DNA of 64,000 nucleotides from Gnetum montanum (GCA_015680685.1 MNCI01007731.1:581490-645489); one strand, 5' to 3'; shown: positions 23,095 through 35,760, counted from the stretch's first letter. Notes: a model not told the origin generated them from the letters alone. Numbers and translations: made by a program.

Positions 23095-26000
23095 CTACTT
23101 TCTAATCCATTGTGGATTTGGTGAAACATAAGGTTGAGAAGCTTTACTGTGGCATTCTTCTACATGGCTGTCTTCCACTTGGAAAGGAAACTCAGCCCAC
23201 ACATTGTCATTTTCTGAGCCAACATGTTGGGCTGATTTTTTCGCTAAATAGTTAGTATCTATAGAGATAGGCACTCACTCTTAGATATTATGACCTCTGA
23301 GCCATACTCCATAGCTACGTTATTTATTGCTTGCAATGCTACCTCATTGCCATGGATCACCACCTCCCTCCCTACATAGGGTAGATGGATCTCCTGATGT
23401 ATGGGTTAAGAGATAGCCCTAAGTTGTGCTAACCATGACCTCCTCAAGATCAGGTTAAACCCGGGCATATCTTCCACCAAGATAAACATTCCATTTGTGG
23501 GGAACTAGCCCTCTACCATAAAGTTGATGTGGATAGTGTCTTTCACCATAACCCATGCCCCATTGAACAACTTCAAGCATGACGTTGTCGTGGGTTTGAT
23601 CTGGTCCTCCAAAACCCGTTTATCCACAATAGGGAATGGAATGATGTTCGTAGCAGCTTTTTCATCAATGTGTACCCTTCGGATCTTATGTTGGCCGACC
23701 TAAATTATGATGAATTGAGGTGCTGTAGTCACCTAACCCTTCTAAGGGTCTTCCCTAATGGAATCGTCACAGAATGTCAATTGGGATGGTTGCAGTTCTA
23801 CAAGCTTAGAAGGAAGCAACACCAAGTGAATTACTTTCTCTTCTACTGGCATGTTCTTGTCAATTGGTATTGCTATCAACATGCAAACCAGAGCCTCACA
23901 GTGTGTAGTGGAAGTCATTATCAAGTCATACAGACTCTACATTGTGTTTTTCTATTTTAGAGCCTACTTGACCTAAGTGAGAGAACTTAAGAGGTCTATT
24001 CCACCTTCCTATTTACTACATTTCTCCTCTTCCATTCATCCCAGGAGATGAATTTCCTAAGGAGGGATAGTTTCAGGTCTAGGGTCAGAACCTTTTGAGT
24101 GAGGTTGCGAAGACCATGCGTGCGTAAAAGTGTTATCTTTTGGCAATGAGGACATAGATGTAGAGGGCGAGGGCATAGTCTTGGAAGTACCTAGGATGGT
24201 ACATTTCATTGATGCCTCACCTATCAAATGCTCTTCTTGTTTCTCTGGACGAGAAAGCTATGGTGCTATCTTATGTAGGGTGGGGGTGGTTAAGTGGCTT
24301 AGCCCCTTCATGACGAATGGCGTTTGTGGTGTTAATGCAGGCGATGGTGCAAGTTTGCTTATAGAGGATGCAAGGGTAGATGCCTGATGGGGGACCCTTA
24401 AGATAAATGATTGCTGTAGTGGTTTTTTAGCTGCTAGTGCTGTAGGTGCACTACACTGAGACACATGAACTAAAAATGGCTGCTAAGAAAGTTTAGGATT
24501 ATTATCAATGTCGATAGTGTTGATAATGTAACCGATGTTATTAGCATTAAGTGAGTCCTTGTAGACATGCATAGATTGATTTTTGGAACACACTGGGTTT
24601 CTTTCATCCAGAACCAGCTTCCCTTGATCAATCATTCTTTGAATGTTGTCCTTTTATGCCAAATAGTAGTCTGTATCGTGACTACATTGTTGATGATAGT
24701 TACAGAATCGCTCCAGCCTGAAATTCTTAGGAATTTGAGGTTCATTGGGCAAGGCCAAAGAAGGTTTCCTAAGGAGTTTACAGTATCGTTGATGTTTTTT
24801 GGCTCCATCCTCTAACATCCACTTGTGTTGGATATACCCCACTCCTAGTAATTGCTTCAAAATTTCTAAACACTTGACAAGCAACGGGGTATACTTAGAG
24901 CGATCTTTACACTCGAAGTTAGGGTTGGATGGTGTGGATGCTTCAGGTGTCGAGGTGGAGGCTTGAGTAGCGTTGCTTGGTGTGGGTGTGGGGTTAGTCA
25001 ACGTAGTGGCCACTTTATTATTGTTCTTGTTTTTGTTGGGCTTGGCTTCATTTTCCATAGCGGCCACTATGGCTATTTTAGCCTTGCCCTTATCCTTGTC
25101 CTTCTTTGTGAATGTGTTCTTGTATGCAACATAGGTTGGGTCTTTGCTTGCCTCCGCCACATCTTGTATGCTCTTGGTCTGGGCAAAAGCCTAACTAAGA
25201 GTCTATGGAGCAAGATAGTATAGTTTGGACTTAATGAATTCATTCACTACACTCTTAAAGATTTCCAGCAGATCGGCCTCCACGATAGGCTCACAGATCT
25301 CATTAAGGATAACACTCCACCGCTGTTTGAATTTATGGACTAGTTCTAGAGGATCTTGCTTCACGCTGATCAATTGATCCAGCATAACCTCTGGTCTCAA
25401 GTTATACTTGAAATATGTTACGAACTGGGTTAGTAGCTCCTCTAGGGTTGAGATACAGGAGCGTGGGAGTGCACGATACCAGTCCAAGGCTTTGCCCATT
25501 AAAGACATAGCGAAGACGTGGATAATTGTATGTGACCATTGTTGCAAACTAAGGGACTTAGATCTAAATGTTATAAGATGCACGTTGGGATCAGCCTCCC
25601 TGTTGTATTTTGTGAAGTGGGGGAGTGGCATCCCAGGGGGTAACGTTAGCATGGGGAATACCAGACTGATGGGATCATCATGGTGAAATCCATGACTTAT
25701 ACCGTGTTAGACCTGGCAGCCTTGAGGCATTTAATTTCCTTAGTAAGGATCTAGATAAGCTGGAATGCTTGATCTAGACCTGGGGATGATGCGGATGGTT
25801 GGGGAGCTGTAGAGGCAACTACCATTTGTGGCGTGGTAGGGGTAGCAACGTGATCCATAAGCGGTGCCATTAGGATGACCCCTATGAAAGGTGCTGCTTG
25901 TGCTGTCCACCATCCAGTAGGTGGTGCTATTGGAGCAAAAGCTTCAGGTTGTACCATGGGGTAGGCCATTTGCATGGCCAATGGGGTAGACCATAGTCCC

Positions 26001-26413
26001 ACGCTTGGTTGTACCATTTGCAGGGCTTGGTACATTTGGTGGCAAGCATAGTGGAACATTTGTGATGGTGGCAAAATAAGAGGAGAAGTGAATGGGGTCC
26101 ACCATGTGGGTGGGACTGAGCCCACCACTGATGGTGGGACAAGTGTAGATGCTGGAATGGATGAAAAAATTGCATGAAACTATGATGTAGGTACAATGTG
26201 AATGTAGGGCACAGTAGCCATGATTGGTGTGTGCTGCGAAGTAGGAATGGATTAGGAAATAGTTTGTGGAGGGATAGTAGCTGAGAATTAGATGGGTGAA
26301 TAGACTTGTTGATATGCCGATGGCATGGCACAGCTACCCATTGCTGATGATACTACGGATTGCGATGATGCAGATGTGATCATAAAGGGAGTGGTGGTAG
26401 AGAGCAGGTTCAT
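23095..26413 (-). pseudogene. gag-protease of G2 (broken)
   Basis: Start chosen at the ATG at 26413 (MNLLSTTTPFMITSAS). A long Pro-, Gln- and Ser-rich N-terminal part is followed by the gag core (25652-25203: LPHFTKYNREADPNVHLITF, KALDWYRALP). A Lys-rich segment and a Tat-type histidine-cysteine motif come next, decayed to FCNYHQQCSHDTDYY. The retropepsin lies near 23700-23300; its active site reads HIDEKAATN where D-S/T-G-A is expected, so the catalytic Gly is lost, while NLILRRSWLAQL marks the second half. The tail (VWAEFPF) matches the G3 tail (PWAELPF). Gag would form the particle and protease would cut it. Stops and frame changes make this copy non-functional. Confidence 0.85.
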
Positions 26414-27136
26414 CTAGAAAGACAAGATGGAAGGGATGGTGGTAGTGTTGGTTTGACCCCCACCCTCAAACTAGGAATCCTATTCCTCTTTCCTATCTTT
26501 GAATGTCTCATCATAATGATATGTTATGTGTTACCACTCCCTAGGCCTAGTCAATCGTGTCAGCTGATCTATGATCCACTGATGCGTTTGCATCAGAGGA
26601 ATGGAAATTCCAGGAGTGGGAGTAAATTCCCTCCCATTATAGTAAGCAAACTCGAAGCTACATTTTTCTTTGAGTTCTTATTTTTCTAATGGTAGATTTA
26701 CCTAAACCTTAGTGTAGAGAAAGTTGTATTACTCGTATTACTATGCCAAGCTCCCAGGTGATCAGTTTTGGATCCTGAGAGATCGGTGTAGCTCTCGCAT
26801 TGGGTTAAGTGGTTGCTCAACACCTGTGCTGCCCTCAACCAAGAGGGGAACCTCAACGTTAGAGGTAGTAACTGTGGTCCTTGAGGAAATCATTTTTTTA
26901 AGGTCAAAAATGGTTCAAAAATAAGAAAAACAAGGATATCAAGTGAATGTCGAAGGCTTTCTATCCTGTAGGATTCCAAAGGAACCGTTGCGACAACTGG
27001 TCTACATCACACGATGTGTAAACAACTGCAAAATGGTGTCACATTTATGCTAGTGAATGATGGGGTATAGAAAGTATGCAGGACCACCATAAAACAAAGA
27101 AAAGGCACCAAATGCCCTCCTAGAGTGCTAGAAAAC
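26414..27136 (-). other. 5' leader of G2
   Basis: Between the 5' LTR and gag. No coding region seen. I could not assign a tRNA to the primer-binding site next to the LTR (minus strand gttttctagcactctagg). Confidence 0.5.
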
Positions 27137-28675
27137 TATAGTGACCAAAAACGTCAGTGGCTGGAAACACCAAGAGGTCATCAAATGAATAGTTTTAACC
27201 TCAAATCTGTGCGAGGGCCATGCTAGATAAAATGGAGGAGGGGCACCTTGAATGGTCTGGTTGATCAGATAGGGACTTAATTGGTGTAACTTAACCTTAT
27301 GTGAACGTTTAATTCAGAAACAATTTTTGTAGCATGATATAACAATTATTAAATGCAACGGGGAAAAAATGATGTAAAATGCAATGATAATGAATAGGAA
27401 TGTAAAGTAAACTAAAGTTAGAAAATGCATCACCTCAAGATCACGACTTTACTTTGTTGAGATGGATATAATCAGTTGTGCAACACTACGAGGCACAGAG
27501 ATTCCAAAGGTAACCAAAATGTTCAAAGTATTCCAACAATGTTCTTGAATGCGGACTTAAAAGCCAACACTGCAAAATGCTAAGAAGCCGACTACTCTAT
27601 TTTGTCAAAAAATTGTTGACCACCAAGATTTGCCAACACGATAAATTCCCGATTTGCCAACCTTGCCAACCCTTTGAGCGTTGCTCATCGAGGTATTTAT
27701 AGGGCTAGGAGCAAGTGAGAAATGAGGTCTAAATGCCACGTGTCCTAGACCCATGAGATGCCGACGTGTCTTTGCTGCAAAGATGCACGATGCTAGTTGT
27801 GAACTTGCTACACTGTCAAAACTACTCATTCCAACAATGCAAGCAGGAAATGAAGCAGATTGAAGAAGCTTCGCTACTTGCTATGCTATGCTACATTATG
27901 TAGCGTAGCATGTTGGTGTAACATAGCCACCTACTATGATGTGCTATGCTACGTAGTGTAGCTGCTTGCTAAGCTATGCTACGTTGCGTAGTGTAGCATC
28001 TTGGCATAGCGTAGGCACTGGTTTGGAAAAAAGAAACTTGCATTGAAGTTGCTAGCTTTTGCTAAAAGTCTTGGCACATGCAGGATTAACTTTTGGAACA
28101 TTTCATCAACTTTCATATTTGCTATGCTATGTTATGCTACGTAGCGTAGCATAGCATGGAAGCTAATGTAACTTGCACTTCTGTCAACTGCGATGAGAAA
28201 ACTTTACTTGTTCTACCCTTGCTTTGCTATGCTACACTATGTAGCATAGCATAGCGTAGCACCCCATGTTGGCTGATTTCTAACTTTGCTTTTGCGTGAA
28301 CATATTGCTAAAAATTGCATTTGGACATTTGCTTGATGTTTCAAAGGCTTGCTCTGTTGAACAGCATAGCGTAGTGTAGCACACTTCTCCACTAGCAAAC
28401 TTGCCAAACTGTTTTACCCATCCTAAACACCGTCGAGAACTCCATGCATGGTTTCTGAGTAGACTGTCAGCCAGGTGAATCATCCAGGTTGGCGGGCTAG
28501 AGAGTCCATCGGGCCTATCATCTCTGGATGGTAGAAAAATTACCGGACTGAACAGTCTAAACTCAGTGAATTCATTTCCTACAAAACTATCATGAAGCTA
28601 CACTTGTGGAAATCCCTTGCTTTAATTCCAAGACCCTAGTGAAGCAAGAGGATCTCCAAATTCTATGATGTTTTA
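27137..28675 (-). repeat. 5' LTR of G2
   Basis: 1,539 bp, homologous throughout to 11406-12860. On the plus strand its first bases read tatagtgacc where the partner has tgtagcgacc. The terminal CA is thus mutated to TA on the element strand. A TATAAATA lies at 27694-27701 (minus strand). Confidence 0.92.
27865..28385. repeat. GCTACGCTATG-type palindromes in G2 5' LTR U3
   Basis: Includes gctacgtagcgtagcatagc and gctacactatgtagcatagc. More copies than in the partner LTR, which may explain part of the length difference. Confidence 0.82.
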
Positions 28676-28680
28676 GGGGT
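28676..28680. repeat. Target-site duplication of G2, right copy
   Basis: GGGGT, identical to 11401-11405. Confidence 0.9.
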
Positions 28681-29813
28681 GACTTGAAATAGCCAAGGAG
28701 CTAAAAGAATGCTTGGTTTCTGAAGTTTCTAAATTAAAAGCCTAGATTGCTAACCCTGCATATCTCAACCTAGCATTAACAAGAGATGAAGCTATGGAAC
28801 AACTTCACACTAAAATGAAAGGGGTTGAGAATGCAATGGAGATGGCGATGTTCTACCAATCCTTGGCATAGGCCACATAGCACAAGATTTAGAAGGCCTT
28901 GGATTAGACCCCAGTAGGATAATGTACAATTGACCATAGAGAACCATCACATGTGGAATTTTGATGAGTGCAAGCAACAATTAACCAATTTCATCCATTA
29001 ACAACAAGAGCAATTGGACAAAGAAAAGATAGAACTACAAAGACTAGCAATAGAAAATAGAAATATATCCATGAAGGAGGTCCATTCCCTTCACCAAAAA
29101 ACTACAATCAAGGTAGCTACTTAGAAATTAGAGATTCTAAAATTTGAGAGAGTTAAGGATCATTACAAAGAAAAAATCGGTCAAAAAAAGGAAGTAAATG
29201 AAAAACACATCCAGTTGGTGAAGGAAAAAGTGAATGAAACCCTTAAAAAAACTCTAGCAAGGAAGATAAGTGTGGTAACCCATTGTTGATGGGATAGATG
29301 CGTACAACAAAGTAAAAATCCACATGAAGGAGTTGCAAATTGAGGATATGATAGAATAACTAGAGCTCACCAATCTCCATTATGCAAATTTGGCCATGTT
29401 GACTATCGAATAGCCATGGCCAAAACTCAAGAAACAAATGGCCAACTCATACTTTTTGTACAAGGCCAAGTTCAAGCATCACAAAGACACTAAGCAAAAG
29501 CTTGTAGTGGAAAATTCTAAACTTGAAGTTCTCAAGGCACAATTCATTGATCAATGATTAATTACCAAGAACCTAGCAAAAAGGATGAACAACTACCAAG
29601 AGCTGTAAAATGTAGTCAGGGAATTCAATATTAAACATGAACAGTTTGTTGCCTAGTTTGTTAATGTGAAGGAGATGTTCCTAGTAATTCCCTATACTCA
29701 AGCACTCATTTTTCTCAAATTATTTTATTTTGTTAAGACTCAATCAATAATCCCATACCTTTTCAATTTTATAATAGAACTCAAGGATGAATTTTCATTC
29801 AATCGTGGGGGTA
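28676..29813 (+). pseudogene. Decayed ORF of an older retroelement, second part
   Basis: Resumes in the same frame as the segment ending at 11405 once one GGGGT copy is removed. Reads LEIAKELKECLVSEVSKLKA, then long Lys/Glu/Gln-rich helical stretches (HYANLAMLTIEQPWPKLKKQ; KQKLVVENSKLEVLKAQFID), probably coiled coil. Many CAG- and CAA-type codons have become TAG or TAA. It ends close to a purine run and the LTR at 29814. The protein family is not recognised. The helical character recalls exon 7 of the antisense genes of G2 and G3, but I cannot show homology by eye. Confidence 0.6.
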
Positions 29814-31118
29814 TGATGAGCATCAAAGTGTTGCATTGACGGGCCTCTATTAACATGACCTTGTCGACAAGCCCTAGTCAATGAGGCCCCATTTACATGG
29901 TGTTGCCCCATCAATAGGGCCATGTTGACATAGCATTTGCTATGTTTAAGGGGTCTCATCAACATAGTCTTATAGAAAAATCTATAAATACAATCTCCCA
30001 GCCATGTTTATGCATCATTCAAGTTAGAAAGTATATAGATCTTTTTTCAAGAATTGTTGTACTTGAACCATACTAGTGTGTACATCAATAAAGATGAGCC
30101 TTTTGATCAAACCTTGCAGCACTTAGAATGCATTAATGATTTATTTATGCATTTATTTTTTTCATTAATTATGTTGTTAATTAAGCTAAATTAGACTTCA
30201 ATTGATTAGTTAATTAATTAAGCTAAATAGATTAAACACGTAAGTATGACTACTTCAAGCATAAACACATATTTGCTTGGTAATCCCATCAACATTATTG
30301 ATTGGTGTACCCAATAGTGTAGCACTTGGTAACCCAATAATGGATACATGGGTTCAAGAAGTGTATGAAAAGTGGAACTAGATGCTTATGTTAGGACTAG
30401 TTGAAGATTAGTTAGTTAGTTAGACTAAATTAGTGGCTAAATAACTTCATCTCTCTACTTTAACCACAAAAGAACATAAAATATAAAATAATAAAAATCA
30501 TATGCCTCAATTACACTTAACCATACCATGTGCATCACAAGTGTAATTGAAAAGACAACAAACAACCATTAGGCCAAGGTTCACTTCCTAGAAGACTAGA
30601 GTATTGGAAACTATACAATCCATGAAATTTGACCAAATCACATGTTCATGCTTTGTGATTCATATGGTTGGATGTAGGGGTACCTCACTACTTATCACTT
30701 TCTCTCTAGGAGAAATTAGGAGTAGATTCACAAAATTGTGTTCAAAAGTTTTTGCAAAATTTTATCTGTTACAAGTATCATATTATAGGGACTATATAGA
30801 CTAAGTGATTGAACAAGATAGGAATCTCTAAAAACTTGCAATATTTTACAAAGATAGCTTAATTTCTATTATGATGATCAATTACAGTTTTATACACAAC
30901 CTAATCATTTCAACATTCACAATAGCAAACACATACTCATGATTAATTCATTTGATAAGTACTGAGTTTATTTGGATTTGTCTAGGCCTTGGTGTTGCTA
31001 GAGACCAGCAAGCACCTAAACCTTATTTGAAGAACACTTTTGATCCCAAGACTTCCCAAGGTCATGAGACTTGAAGGCCAACCAATCTTGGTAGTTTGGT
31101 TCCAAATGGTCACCAACA
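29814..31118 (+). repeat. 3' LTR of the older retroelement
   Basis: Preceded by a purine run (cgtgggggta), begins TGATGAGCATC, contains ctataaatac (TATA near 29983) and an AATAAA near 30091, and ends CCAACA. Its last ~430 bp (about 30690-31118) resemble the end of the R LTR (46920-47323), for example gcaaaattttatctgttacaagta and ggccttggtgttgctagagaccagcaagcacctaaa. Confidence 0.65.
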
Positions 31119-34100
31119 GTAGGGTTTGATCCTTTCCCTACACTAGAGAGGAGGTTTTTTCAAGATTGGTTGTAAGCATGAAAACTTGAAAAGGCATATT
31201 TAAAACCATTAGGCCTTTCCTTTTCTTTTGTTTTGGATTTTCTCCTTTGCTTCTTTGGCTTTATACTATGAATTTCTATTTTTAATATATTGATTTTTTG
31301 GGGTCCAATACCTCTAAACTTAATGGAATATTTACAAGTGAATTACTTCCTTCATATTAATTTTAGGTAGTAGAGTTTATTATCTTTTTAAAGGTTAATT
31401 TATAATATTTTTATATAAAATTTTAGCTTTACTCTCATAATATTGAGCATTGGTTGCTAGTTAGATGATCATTTCATACAACCTTGCACTTAAATGTGCT
31501 AAGTTCAAAACTCAATATATTGATATCTAGTTTCACCTAATATATTGTCAACTTAGGAACATGTTACTTCATATTACCTATTTCTAAAAAATATTCTCAT
31601 TCTTTTATCTTTTCCATTAGTCTTATAACCACTGTGATTTTATGTCATTCATCCTCACCACTGTTGTTATCCAAAAATTTAGAATGTGTGACATTTCACT
31701 CATTATAAGAAAGTTATAATCTTAACATCTTTCTAATTACTCTATCTATTATACATCACATTTAATTTTGCCATCATTTTTATTGTTATCATCTAAGATA
31801 AGATCAATTATTCAATATAGAAAAACTATGATTAGAAAATTATTTGCTCCAATTACCTTATACCTTACACTATGTGCAACCTCTACTTTTACTTCATGTT
31901 TACTATGATCTTAATAGCCAATTCAACATCAATTATCATGTACCTCATCATGAGTTAAACCATACACATTGATTTTACTAACTAACGTGAGAAGAAAACG
32001 ATCAACTAATATAATCACATTCCCTTATCTACAGAGTTCAACTAGGATTGCATGTGAACACTTGTATCTCATATGGTTTGGTGTTGGGTACTCCACCACT
32101 CATTAATAACCATGGTAATGTTTGCAGTTTTTATCTTCTCCATTACCATCAGCATTTATGGGAGAATCCTTATGAATCTTTGTATGTAATAATGCTACTA
32201 TTTTTCTCTATTTTTTCTTATCCATCACCATCAATATTTCTATAACTTTTCTTCCCCGTTACCATAACCATTTATTAGAAAATTATAATGAATCTTTATA
32301 TGTAATAATGCTATCTTATTTCTTTATATGTAATAATAAAAATTTTACAAAAGCAAAAAGTTGTAAAAATAAAGTTCATATGCTTAATAAGATAAAAAAT
32401 ATTAACAATGTCATACCCAACTTTCTAAAAAATCAATGGAAGATTATTAACTCATAAATCATGAAACTTTAGCATATTTTTCATATTGAACATTAAAATC
32501 TAGAGCCCATGTGTGAGTGATCATTATTGCTTGCTTATGTATAAAAGACCCTATAACTATGGCACATTACACTGTCGAAGTATTACCTAACTTAACAAAT
32601 AGAAAAAATGATAATAATACCTAGCATGAAGGACTTGGATGTTGTGTTTTTTCATCACATCATTTAACTACAACATACAACTTCAATTATGAAGTAGGTA
32701 ACTCCCAATTTGAATGAACACATATTTTGATAAAAGATTAACAACCAATGACTTATATGCATCATTAGAAAGAACAAAATTAGTTGTCTTAGTTGCATTA
32801 ACATTACTAAAAGAAGACGTCATGGCATTTTTCTTACCATCTTTTAAATTTGCATTTTTAAAATCAAACGAAATTTTTGCATTAATAAAAGAAGTAGAAA
32901 TTTCATCATTGGTTGATGAAGTTGAGAATAATATAAAATCCTCCATAGGGATATTCTAAAGAAATTATATTTTTTGTAGAAAAATTAGATTTGTTGAAAA
33001 AATTAGATTCACTTATAAAAGGAATTTTGAAATTGGTCTAATAGATCCAAGGACTCTCAATGGATGGAAGGAAAACCTTCCATTTTAGTATATAAAATAG
33101 GAAATAATATACTAGTGACATATACATATATAATGTATCTTTAGTATTTATTTTTCAAAATTAAACGAAATAACTATTTTTACATCTCTAAGTTTTCAAG
33201 TATTTGTTTTCAAGTATTATAGACTTGTGACACATAGCCCAAGGAATCTGACACTAGTCTATAATAGATTTATTCCATTAATACCATTAGAATAGTGACT
33301 TGGCATGGTAGGATTTCTATTTCTTGTGACATATTCATACAATGTGGTGCTGGTAGGTCAACAAAAGTCATTATTTTCTAGTCTTGTCTTAACAAAACGA
33401 GGTCACTTACATGAGTTCTTTTTCACTATTCACCTATATTAAGAGCTAAATCTTTGTTTATTTGTAATTTCTTCATACAATCTTCAATCATTTTTTCCTA
33501 TTTCTTTTTTGGTTTTCCTTTCAATGGCTTTACTAGAATAATGATGTAGCAATATTTTTTTATAGGTTCATTATTTGATCTTCTTTGCACATACAAAAAC
33601 CATCTAAAATGTCATTCTTGCAACTTATCTAAAATGGGAGCCACTCCCATTCAACATCCATCTAAGCATTCACATTTCTACCACTACGATTTATTATTTA
33701 TTTCTCTTTTATACTACCCAACATTCAACATTATATAAGATAACAAGCTTTACTATCTTGTAATATTTTCTTTTTAGTTTTAATAGTATTTTTTTATTTA
33801 ATAGAGCACTACTAGCTTACCTCTATTTTAACTATTATACCTTATCCTATTTCTTGTATCTTTATGGATGATATTATATTTGTGTATAAGGTTTTTATAA
33901 AGAAAGAAAAAATAGAAACCTCAAAAACATATATATTAACATAAAATAAAAATTAAAACAAACATGTTTTTTACAAGATGAATATATAGATATGATACCC
34001 AACAAAAAAAAATCCCATTGATGTGGCAGAACACAATCAGGTCGGGCTCACATGAATAGATTTTCTGTAGCATGTATTAATTGCTACGATAGAAGTTATC

Positions 34101-34546
34101 TTATAGAAAAAATGTCAAAGGTAACAATTACTTTCTCTTTCCCCTAAAAAATTAATAGTAAATGTAGTCGAACTATATAAGATTGTTGTACATTATTCAT
34201 GTAGGTTTGGCCCTTGTAGTAGCCAGCAAGTATGGTGGAAGTAGTGTCATGGTAATTGTGGACATAGTCCTTTTGTAAATTGCGAAGTGGTTAGTTAACA
34301 TTTAAATTAGCCAAGAAATCTACAAACAATGTATCAAAACCTCTTGAGCTATTCCTGTCCAAGACTCATGTGCAAGCTGGTGCAAGCTATGGTTGATCAA
34401 CGTCCTAGGTATGGAAAGACATTTGTTGGCTGCAAATGAATGCAAAGTGCATGCATGCACTCAATAACCCAAATTGGGTGGCATACATAGCAAGTGGGTT
34501 GGGTAACTAGAGTTACCAAAATACATGAAGCTAGGTGGGATGCATG
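31119..34546. other. AT-rich intergenic DNA, no gene seen
   Basis: Only short, unrelated reading frames, none with recognisable motifs. The frames near 32683-32959 lie opposite each other and have chance composition. No terminal repeats were identified. Probably old, decayed intergenic or repeat DNA. Confidence 0.5.
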
Positions 34547-35132
34547 TGTACCGTCTGAAATCTTCGATCTCCGGCTGGAAGGAAACAGAGACCGTGGGAT
34601 CGCAGGATGAACATAGAAGACCCTACCTTCACCTGAGGGCAAGTTGGAATGAATGAAGGTAGAGTACCTTGGGTGGTCACACATGGATCAGACAAGGATT
34701 TCCCTGAATGGACACCGAAGTGCTATATGATGGGTTATACGTAAACGATGTAACGGGCATAAATTAGAGCGTAAACAACGTAACCGATGCGAACAAAGCA
34801 TAACGTAAATGAGCGAAAATACAATACATGCAAAAATTAATGCAAATTGTAAATGATTTCGGGAAGAAAATTTAATAATGGAATTACAGAATGAAAGTAC
34901 AATGCACTGGTCTAACGCAGTTGTGACTAGAACACAAGGCAGACGAAAAGCCCCGGTGGATGCAAGGATGATTGTGGCTGGTTTACACTGTAGGCAAAAC
35001 GTAGAGGTTGTATGCTTAGTGTACAAGGTTGTCTAGCATAAAATGTTTTGTGCTCTGGTTTGCAGTGTCTCTGCTCTCTGGTGTGCTCTTGAAATTTTTC
35101 CAACCGACCTGGATCTAGTGCAAAAATTGGGC

Positions 35133-35139
35133 TTTTATA
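35133..35139 (-). promoter_or_regulatory. TATA box of the G3 LTR
   Basis: Minus strand ctgtataaaagccc, downstream of the palindrome cluster in element orientation. Confidence 0.6.
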
Positions 35140-35224
35140 CAGGGTTTTGACGCTAGACTTGGGTTGGGAGACACGTGGCACATTCACCGGGTGCAAAACC
35201 ATAAATTTACAAGTGTACATTTGC

Positions 35225-35760
35225 TGGGCGTATACGCTGGGCATATACACTATATGAAGCGAGCATAGACTCTAGGCATATACACTGGGCGTATACATCG
35301 AAGATGCTGGGCGTATGCAAACTTGGGCGTAGATGTCGTGGACGTTGGCATATATCCTGGGCGTATATGCTGATGTGCTGGGCATATATGCTGACGCGTA
35401 TATGCTGATGTGCTAGGTGTATACGTTGAGGCGTATACCCTGATGGTTGTTGCGTTGTGCCAATTCTTGCTCTGTAGTGCTATTTCCATGCCGTCTCCGG
35501 GGATTTCATTACCAAGCATATGCATCTATTATACCTGCTGAGCGTACATGTGAGGCATGTACACTAGGTGTGTATGCTGGGCATGTACGCTGGATGTCTA
35601 CGCTGGGCATATACGCTATGAACTTGAGCATACACGCTAGGCACATACGCTATGAACTTGAGCATACACGTTGGGCATATACGCTAAGAATTTGAGCGTA
35701 TACGTTGGGAATGTACACTTGGGCATATACGCTGGGCGTATACACTGAGACTGCATACTT
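35225..35760. repeat. GCGTATACGC-type palindromes in G3 U3
   Basis: Dozens of copies of gcgtatacgctgggcgtatac and variants (gcatatacgct, gcgtatgc). Occupies the same U3 position as the GCTACGCTATG palindromes of G1 and G2, but with a different sequence. Confidence 0.9.

Larger units (their letters stand above)
11406..28675 (-). mobile_element. G2: complete 17.27 kb Tat/Ogre-lineage element
   Basis: Both LTRs, a polypurine tract and a perfect 5-bp target duplication are present. Read on the minus strand: 5' LTR (27137-28675), leader, gag-protease, hairpin array, a gene on the opposite strand, hairpin array, RT-RNaseH-RNaseH-integrase, hairpin array, 3' UTR, 3' LTR (11406-12860). It inserted into the coding frame of an older element. 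Stops in gag and pol and a changed protease site show the copy is inactive. The LTR pair differs by visible substitutions and about 85 bp of length, so the insertion is not very recent. Confidence 0.93.

Noticed and set aside
32683-32959. Two opposing frames of about 85 codons
   Set aside because: AT-rich, overlapping on both strands, no motif, no regulatory context.
34688-35525. Protein-coding frames with Tyr/Thr/Arg/Pro repeats on the minus strand
   Set aside because: They are translations of the GCGTATACGC palindromes inside the G3 LTR.
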